This document shows positions 56,789-64,000 of a DNA stretch of 64,000 nt, piece by piece. Location of the stretch: the NCBI GenBank assembly GCA_001051155.2, contig JYIP02000011.1:1116001-1180000 (forward strand), in the 5' to 3' direction. The DNA is from Chrysoporthe austroafricana. Taxonomy: Eukaryota; Ascomycota; Sordariomycetes; Diaporthales; Cryphonectriaceae. Position numbers and translations under genes: made by a program. Positions within the stretch are counted from its first letter, which is position 1, and each line of letters begins with the position of its first letter. Under the pieces are notes generated by a model that searched no databases, was not told where the DNA came from, and saw nothing but the letters and a program-made list of their open reading frames with translations.

Positions 56789-57375
56789 ATGCAAAAAACT
56801 CGTTTCGCTTATTCGGCTAAAACCCAATATCGTAATTCTCTTTTGGAAGCGGTTTTGCAGCATGTTATGCAAATACTTTCCTGCTCGTTTTGCAAGGGTT
56901 ATAGTATTCTTAGCTATTAGGTTTCGGAAAGAAATTCTTCTCGTTATTCGGAATATATATAGCTTAACCGTTTTCGATACGATATTTTAAAAGTTACTCC
57001 AGATAAGCTTTGCAAGATAGCTTATTAATACTAGAAGCTGGAAAAAGAGCTAGAGGTCGCAAAAGAGAAAATATTTCGCTTGTATTAATAAAAACGCAAA
57101 TAGTATAAAAAGATAATGCGAGCTATTTGCTAGAATATTGATAATATCGAAAAATTAAAGCGGTTAGAGGCGGAAAAGACTGAAGAAAAGTATTGTAAAG
57201 CCGAAACTGAATATTGCGTTTTAGAAGTCTTAATCCCCGAAAATCTTCTTTCTGAAAGTTTCGATCTGGATACGGCTTTATAGCAATTTAATCCCGATAT
57301 CGATTGGATTAGTATTAATTTAACTGTAAAATCCGAAATTATTTCGGGTCTTTCTAATTATTCCTTTAGCTAGTT
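56789..57375 (+). pseudogene. Antisense accessory ORF of G2 element 3 (Cys motif plus coiled coil)
   Basis: ATG 56789: MQKTRFAYSAKTQYRNSLLE, then MQILSCSFCKGYSIL, SERNSSRYSEYI, a helical region KLEKELEVAKEKIFRLY, EKLKRLEAEKTEEKYCKAET, and LSESFDLDTAL before QFNPDIDW. Interrupted by TAA/TAG at Gln-like positions. It aligns residue for residue with the minus-strand ORF of element 1 (7782-8393), including the spacing from the N-terminus to CSFC. In both elements it is antisense to gag-pol and next to the 3' LTR, so it is a family trait. Function unknown. Confidence 0.68.
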
Positions 57376-57449
57376 AGTAAGTTTCTTTTCCCAATATTTT
57401 TTGAGTATTTATTACGCATTCTTTAGGTTATTAACCGGTTTTTAGCTAT

Positions 57450-60400
57450 TTTCGGTTGAATAATATCTTTTCTATTTAATCAGATATTCCTTATACTTAA
57501 TTAGTTTTTAATAATAGAAGATTTGTTCGATTTCGTATTCTAATTCATTAATTTCAATTTATATCGATTTATCTGTTTTGGCTATTTTCGGTATTAGCTC
57601 AAAAAGCGAAATATGGAATACTAGGTAAATTTTTATTCTATAAGGTAATGCAAATTCAAAATTAATATCTGAGATTTTCTTTAGAATCCTAAACGGGCTA
57701 AGCTTTTTATAATTTAATAAGTAAAAAAGTCTTATTATTTTGATATATTCTTTTTATCGAATAAGGTAAACTTTATTCCTTTCCTGTAAGATTGGTCTTT
57801 TAATCTTTTTAAAGTTAGCGTATTTCGTTATTCTTTCTTGTACGAATTTCAGTTTTTTCTGAAATTCTTCCTGAACTTTCTTAATTCTTTTAATTCGTTT
57901 TTCTGCTATTTTTGCATTTATTCCTGATAATTCGTTATAATAGGCTATTAAGTTATAGCTATAGAATATATAAAACGGTAATTTCTTTATTATGCTTATA
58001 TTTGCGTTATTATATGCGAATTATGCTAATAATAGCAAGTTAACTTAATTATTTTGCTTATAATTTATATAATATTATAAATATTATTTGATAATTTAAT
58101 TTGTTCGTTCTGTTTATCTATCCGTTTGTAAATATAATACCGTAAATGTTTTTTGCTATATTCCGAATAGCTTTATAAGCGAAATTCAGAAATTTAATAT
58201 AAACTTTTTATTTCTATCGGAAATAATTTCTTTAAGCATACCGTAATTGGCTATAATTATTCTGAAAAATATATATGCGAGATCTTCCGCTATACTGCTT
58301 TCTTTATAAAAGAAGAAATAAGCATATTTGCTTAATTTACAAACTATTATTAGAATGCTATTATATTGTATTTTAATTAAAGGTTTTCGTAAAAAAGGTA
58401 GCTTAATAATAAAATCCTAGCTAATAGATTGCCAAACCCTTTCCGGGATAAGAAATAGTTAAAGCAGTTTATAAGGCTTATAATATTCAATTTTATTTTT
58501 CTTGTAGCTATTGCATTCTTATAAAATAATCTTAATCCTTTTCTTTAATCTTAGAAAATTTTAATATCTTTTAATTCTTTTATACGTAATTCTAATTCCT
58601 TAATAGCCGTATGCAAATGCATTATATATATATCTAATATATTTATTCTATTCTTCTATTATTATATCTTTTAATTTCTTTCCGCTATTAGAAATTCTGA
58701 TAATCGTATTAAATTTTCTGGCTTTATTTACAAAATTGCTATTTTTATCTTATCGGAAAATATTCTAAAATTCCTTGAATTCTGTATCTTAATAATCTGA
58801 TTATTTGCTAAATGCATTTGTTTTGCTATTTTCTAATCTTTTGCAATAAATAATTTTTAAGTCGAATTGTAAAAAGAATTCTGCTTATTTAACTTATTAT
58901 CTGTTCAAGACTTTTATTATTATGAATATTATCAAATTCTTATAATTAGAATGCATTATAATTTGGTATTTAGTTCCGATCAAATAATGCTGTTATTTTT
59001 CAAATGCTTTTATAATTGCCATTAATTCTTTATTTAAAATGCTATAGTTAAGTTCCGGGCTATTTAGCTTCTTTAAGAAATTGCTTATAATCCTGAAATG
59101 TCTTTAATTGTTTCGTTAGTTTAACTGTTTGCTAAATGCGTAATCTGATATATCGGTTTCGATTTCAAAAGGTTTATTTGAATCGGCCTTATAAAGTATT
59201 AGTTCTAATATAACTCATTTCTTAATTTCGTCGAATATTTCTTATGCTTCTTATATTTATTCGAATTTCCGATTTTTTTTTATAAAATCCGTAAAAGGGC
59301 GTGCGATTTTGCTATAATTTCGAATAAATTATTAATAAAAGTTAGCGTAACCGAAAAATATTCTAATTTCTTTAGTTTTTTCTAATATAAGCTATTCTTT
59401 TATTACTTAAACTTTATTTTTCTATATGCTAATTTTATTTGGCTTTATTATATAACTGAAATAGTTAATTTTTTACTAATAGAAATAATATTTATTTAAT
59501 TCGATTAAGAATTTATTATTTTATAGAATTTAAAATACTTGCTATATATATTATCTATACGATTTAAAATCTTTTGAATAAATAAGGATATTATTAAGAT
59601 AAACGATAATAATAATATTCAAATATTTGCAGAAAATATTATTAATTATCTTTTGGAAAGATATAAATGCATTAATTAGCCCAAAAAGTAAGATTATATA
59701 TTCGAAATGCTTATAGCAAATCCTAAATGCCGTTTTCCAAATATTATTTTCCTTAATTCGGATATAATAATATCTTTCTTTGAAATCAAGTATAGTAAAC
59801 TAGTTTATTCCAATTAATCGGTCTTGCATTTCTCTTATTAGAAATAAAAAATAGCGATTCTTAATTATAATATCGTTAAGCTATCGATAGTTTATATAAA
59901 GTCGTAATTTGCCATTTTTCTTTAATATAAATAAGATTGAATATTTTACAAATAATTGCGATTTCCGTATATAGCTTCTTTTCAGGTTTTCGTTAATATA
60001 TTCTTTAAATGCTTCAAGCTTTGCTTAGTCGAGCTTATAAATAGAGTAATTCTATAATTTCGTCCTTTCTTTTAATAGAATTTTATAATCAAAAAAGCCG
60101 TATTCTAATAAGCCAGTATCAAATTTCTTTTGCTATAGTTTTTTGAACTTATAATATTCTTTTAGTACGTTCTTAAGTTCTAATAATAGTCTTTCTTTAT
60201 CTTCTGAAATCTGGAAGAATAAAAAATATTATTAAGCGTACTTTTCTTTATTTGCTTCTTATTATTATTTTCGGGTTTTGATTTTTAAGAATTTCGAATA
60301 TCTATTATTTATTGGCCCAAATTTTCGCTCAAAGTCTTTTTATATTTGTTATTTCTGAAACGGTATTTCTTTATAATTCTATAATTTATATAATTTTATA

Positions 60401-61583
60401 ATACTTTGCGCTAAATTATTCTTTCATTAATTGCTAATCGCTTGAATTTTTAATCCGTTTTTAACTTATGCTTATAAATTCGAAATATTCGTAACTTTTC
60501 TTTTTATTTTAGCAAGTCTTTCTGCTTTAAAGATATATTTAAGCCTATTTGAATGCATATTCCTAATACTATTCTCAGTAATTAGGATTTTCCCTTTTCC
60601 GTTAATTGCAACTTTTTTAATAAATACGGCTTGCTCTTATAAAATTTAGCTAATAATCCAATCAATATAAGAGTTATGCTTTTTGAGCTAAAATATTCTT
60701 AAAATTAACTCGTGCTATGCCGTATTTATAATATCGAAAATAGTATTTATTATAAAGCTTTAAATCGAAATAAGTAAGTAATCAGTTTCCGTATTAATTA
60801 TATTAAAGTTATATGCGATCGCTTTTCTTTCTATAGTATTAAGTTTGTAAGGATTTTTCTTTTGCGTTTAAAAAATCCGTTCCTTATTAACAATTTCTAG
60901 CAAGATAAAATTTCCTTATATGCCGCTATCCAATAGCGCGCCATATCGTTACCTGTTAATATATATATCTAATATAATATATTTCTTATTCTTTTTCGTA
61001 ATCGCGCATAAAGACTTTGTAATCCTGATCGGCTATTATTCCGTTATAAGTAATCTTTCTTTTTTAAAGTATTTTAAGCTTCTTTTGCTGCTTGCCTTAT
61101 TAGCTTTCATACTTGGTTTTAGCTATATTGCCTTGCTTTTTTAGCTTTTTGCAATCGATGCTATTTTTTAGCTTTATTTTGCATATGGATAGAATATGCT
61201 ATAACGTAATATTATTCCCATATCGTTTTTCTTTAAACGTATTTTTACGGATAATCGTTAAGTAATTTAATATAAGCATTATTATTTTCGATATGCAAGA
61301 CCTTTCTATATCTATTTCGGAATTCGGTAATAAGTTAAATTAATTAATCTTATTCTTTAATTAAAAACCAATTATATTTAACTTTCTCGCTAAAATATAT
61401 CTGGCAGTTATAATATATATAATATATCTAAACAAGCTTATAATAACGAAAGTATAAATAACTAATCCGTATATTTTCTTAAAGTTTATATTTGCTATTC
61501 TGAAATGGAATGCTTTAAAGGAATTCCTATAATATAAGCTTATAAACCAAATGCTTAACTTTCGTATATTTGGTTATTCAATT
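57450..61583 (-). pseudogene. Pol and partial Gag of G2 element 3 (RIP-degraded)
   Basis: Minus strand, right to left: Gag C-terminal part (61583 to about 60700), protease region, RT (about 60300-59300, YLNN at 59590-59601 followed by ILIYSKDF), RNase H (about 59200-58800), integrase (about 58680-57830, with the IISDR-type segment near 58225) and chromodomain region (about 57700-57460). Plus-strand frames such as 60920-61144 are shadows. Integrase and the RNase H junction also supply the empty sites of the solo LTR and of G1 copy A in element 2. Confidence 0.78.
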
Positions 61584-61640
61584 ATTATGCTTTTATTATA
61601 GCTGCTTTATACTTAAGATATCGTATTTCTCTAATCTTAT

Positions 61641-62106
61641 CTTTAAGTAAAAGTATTTTCAAAGTAAAGGATTATTTTTTTGTATAGGCAAAAATTTAGC
61701 GCTAGTAAAAACCGGGGGTAAAGGATCGTTTTCAGATTATACAAACTATATTTAATCCGTTTTTCAAAATATTTATATCGCTTCAATTCGATCTCTTATT
61801 TATCTAATATAATTTATAATATATCTAAATATAAGAACTGTATAACGTTTAAGAGGATTGCAATTGCAAACCTTAAATTTTTACCCAGAAAATTAATAAG
61901 GCAAGCTTTATTTTTTGAAATAACCAATCAAAACGAAACGGGTTTTATACTAGTCCTGATTCGGAGCTCTGATTAAGTAATTAATAGATTAAAGAACTTT
62001 CTATATTATTTCTAACCCGCCCGCATTTTTAATCAGAAAATAAATTAGTAAGATAAATAAAAGAAAAAGCTAAAACTTGCTATTCTTTCAAATTCTTTTT
62101 TCCTAT
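61641..62106. repeat. 466-bp direct repeat, unit 1
   Basis: Tandem with 62107-62572. Shared landmarks: AAGTAAAAGTATTTTCAAAG, GGCAAAAATTTAGCGCTAG, AAACCGGGGGTAAAGGATCG, and AACCCGCCCGCATTTTTAAT. The copies differ mainly by transitions. No coding frame. Confidence 0.85.
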
Positions 62107-62572
62107 CCTTAAGTAAAAGTATTTTCAAAGTAAAGGATAGTTTTTTTGTATGGGCAAAAATTTGGCGCTAGTAAAAACTGGGGGTAAAGGATCGGTTTAA
62201 AATTATACAAATTATATTTAACTCGTTTTTCAAAATATTTATATCGCTTCAATTCGATCTCTTATCTATCCAATATAGTCTATAATATATCTAAATATAA
62301 GAACTATATAACGTTTAAAAGGATTGTAATTGCAAACCTTAAGTTTTTACCCAGAAAATTGATAGGGCAAGCCTTACTTTTTGAAATAACCAATCAAAAC
62401 GAAACGGGTTTTATATTAATCCTAATTCGGAATTTTAATCAAATAACTAATAGATTAAAGAACTTTCTATATTACTCCTAACCCGCCCGCATTTTTAATC
62501 AGAAAATAGATTAGTAAGATAGATAGGAGAAAAAGCTAAAACTTGCTATCTTTTCAAACCTTTCTTTCCGTA
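62107..62572. repeat. 466-bp direct repeat, unit 2
   Basis: Second unit, immediately adjacent to unit 1. Could be two LTRs left in tandem, or a satellite-like duplication; no terminal TG/CA or target duplication is evident. Confidence 0.85.
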
Positions 62573-62652
62573 TATCGTAAATATCTATTTCGAATATAGC
62601 TAATCAAATCCATCTATTCGTTTTTTATCTTTAATTACATATTATAATATAT

Positions 62653-64000
62653 AAAGAATGCTATTTCGGCATTCTAGCAGACGAAATTCTAGCGTATTTA
62701 GCTATTTTATACTACTGAATGCTAAAAAAATAGCGATAATCTATTGCTTGCATTATTCAAAGCTTGCTTAATATTTATTATACGCAATAAAACTTGCAAG
62801 ATTTCCGATTTCTAGATCTATTAAGCAATTCTATCCCGTTTTTCGGTAATATCCAGATAGATAGCCTTGCTTACTAAGAATGCTATTTTATTAACTGGCA
62901 ATATAATAAAATGCGAGATTATTATTGCATTTCGTACGGATGGGTTAATTCTCGTACAAATAGCCGTCCGTTTGCTTATAAAGCTATTTTCCCAGTCCTT
63001 TAGCAAATGCAAGTACGCTATTAATAGCTCTTTCCGAACCGGTAGGCTAGCAAATGGTTCGAAATAGAACGGCAGAGCAGTACTGCAAAAGACGGGCATA
63101 GCAGCAAGGAATTTCCGAAATAGCAAATTATTATATCTTTTTGCCGAATATAATAGATATTTACCGATTAGACGGATAAGCAAATCCAGGAAAAAGACAA
63201 GCAGCTAGAACTTAACTTATAGCTTTGCAAAGTAAGCTAAGCTGCTTATTTGCAAAGTTTCGACCTAATTAGAACTAAGGATTTCGTTATACTGATCCGG
63301 GAAAATAAGCCGGTTTTGCAAGCTATATGGGATAGCTTTTAGCGGAACGCCCAGCAAGTATGGGATATAGCAATCGCTATTATTATTAGCTATTTTGTCT
63401 TTTTCGAAATTAACCGGAAAGATAAGCATACGAAACCCAAGCAGCCGTTCGATAGCCGGTTCGAACCTAGTTCGTAAGAACGGTATTTGGATATCTAGCG
63501 CCAGATTATTAACTATATCGTGCAAATCCAGGCTATTCTGTCTAATTAGCGGCCAGAATATTAATTAATAACCGTATAAAGCCGTTTATATCGATAGCTT
63601 TTATATTGGGCCGAAAGCATTTTAGCATACTCGTATACGGATATTCTATTGCAATATAATCGGGCTTATTTGGATTTTACAATTCAGCTTCTCGATTATC
63701 CGTTTCAGGATATTGAATATTATAGCGCCTTTTTAAGCGCTTTAGCTATTTTTAGCATCCGAGACAATAGCGGCTAAACAATGCTATTTGATTATATTAA
63801 TATTTATTCTGCTATAATTAAAATAGCCCGAATGCTCGTTATTTCGCAAAATTATCTCGAATGCGAAAACGAGATTATAGCAGAACGGGCCGAAACTAGC
63901 ATAGCAATTTCCGAATAATAAGTAAAGGAATAATGCTATAAGCTTTTCGAAATTATTCAAGCTAAAATCTATCAGTATATAATAATTATTGGCTTTGAAA
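62653..64000 (+). pseudogene. OrsD / telomere-linked-helicase-type protein, N-terminal part, RIP-broken, runs off the window
   Basis: One register (62653 to 64000, 449 codons) stays in phase with no indel; only TAA/TAG break it. In order: SIACIIQSLLNIYY near 62732-62773; KMRDYYCISYGWVN near 62905-62948, a degraded C2H2-like finger where His has become Tyr; QLFPNRxASKWFEIER near 63020-63070. Then VWDIAIAI, FFEINRKDKHTKPKQPFDSR near 63400-63460, a YTDILLQYNRAYLDFTIQLL stretch and DYPFQDIEYYSAFLSALAIF near 63690-63750, then IYSAIIKIARMLVI near 63800-63845. This order is what I know from the N-terminal OrsD-type zinc-finger region of fungal proteins often fused to RecQ-like or PIF1-like helicases and common in subtelomeres. 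The catalytic part would be right of the window. Minus-strand frames here are shadows. Confidence 0.6.

Larger units (their letters stand above)
55976..61583 (-). mobile_element. Ty3/Gypsy G2 element 3, minus strand, 5' end truncated
   Basis: From the left: partial LTR, 3' LTR (56246-56686), antisense accessory ORF (plus strand), then integrase, RNase H, RT, protease region and part of Gag in reverse complement. Similarity to element 2 stops near 61583, at the position equivalent to about 18440 there, so the 5' LTR and most of Gag are missing. RT motif at 59590-59601 reads YLNN for YLDD. Confidence 0.87.

Noticed and set aside
62821..63525. Two minus-strand ORFs (120 and 86 codons) as genes
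   Set aside because: The plus strand has a single 449-codon register with recognisable motif order; RIP depletes stops unevenly and leaves such shadows.
1..64000. CRISPR arrays, tRNA or rRNA genes, bacterial operons
   Set aside because: No regular spacer-repeat array, cloverleaf or ribosomal sequence was seen; gene structure is fungal with introns.

Overview
The window looks like a chromosome segment of a filamentous ascomycete (Pezizomycotina). Short GT-AG introns (about 50-105 bp) interrupt GC-balanced genes, fungal Ty3/Gypsy and Fot1/pogo elements are present, and the AT-rich blocks carry repeat-induced point mutation (RIP): homologous copies differ almost only by C-to-T and G-to-A changes, mostly at CpA/TpG, and old reading frames keep register but are broken by TAA/TAG where CAA, CAG or TGG stood. 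The genus is not identified. Layout. (1) 1-20425 is nested retrotransposons. Family G1 copy A (off the left edge to 15109) is interrupted by a 7.6-kb family G2 element (1518-9151, TSD AATAT). Copy A itself sits inside a minus-strand G2 element (15110-20425), which also carries a solo LTR (15403-15844, TSD TATTG). (2) 21204-23060 is a 1857-bp Fot1/pogo element. (3) 23061-27718 is a GC-normal island with two intact divergent genes: a five-exon DAL5-type anion:cation symporter (minus) and a three-exon salicylate-hydroxylase-type FAD monooxygenase (plus). They probably form a small uptake-plus-hydroxylation unit sharing a 0.5-kb promoter region. (4) 27719-38373 is a complete 10,655-bp G1 element (copy B), with 208-bp LTRs and TSD GCGTG, followed by a second 1857-bp Fot1-like element (38390-40246). 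Removing both reconnects islands 3 and 5 at single-base resolution. (5) 40247-52450 is the second gene island: a HET-domain pseudogene, an unidentified acidic pseudogene, an intact four-exon MATE transporter, a small ankyrin-repeat gene, a second ankyrin gene on minus with one nonsense codon, an F-box/LRR-like protein, an unidentified basic Ser/Thr/Pro-rich gene, and a MYND-finger gene whose third codon is TAG. (6) 52450-64000 is RIP-degraded again: unidentified coding remnants, a third truncated G2 element on minus (55976-about 61583), a 466-bp tandem direct repeat, and a 1.35-kb single-frame remnant resembling the N-terminal half of the OrsD/telomere-linked-helicase-type fungal proteins, running off the right edge. 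Two observations stand out. Both G1 copies carry a long same-sense ORF of about 600 codons between the chromodomain and the 3' LTR that I cannot assign. Two G2 copies carry, antisense between pol and the 3' LTR, a Cys-motif plus coiled-coil ORF. Both seem to be conserved accessory cargo of the retrotransposons rather than chance frames. No tRNA, rRNA, CRISPR or prokaryotic feature was seen.
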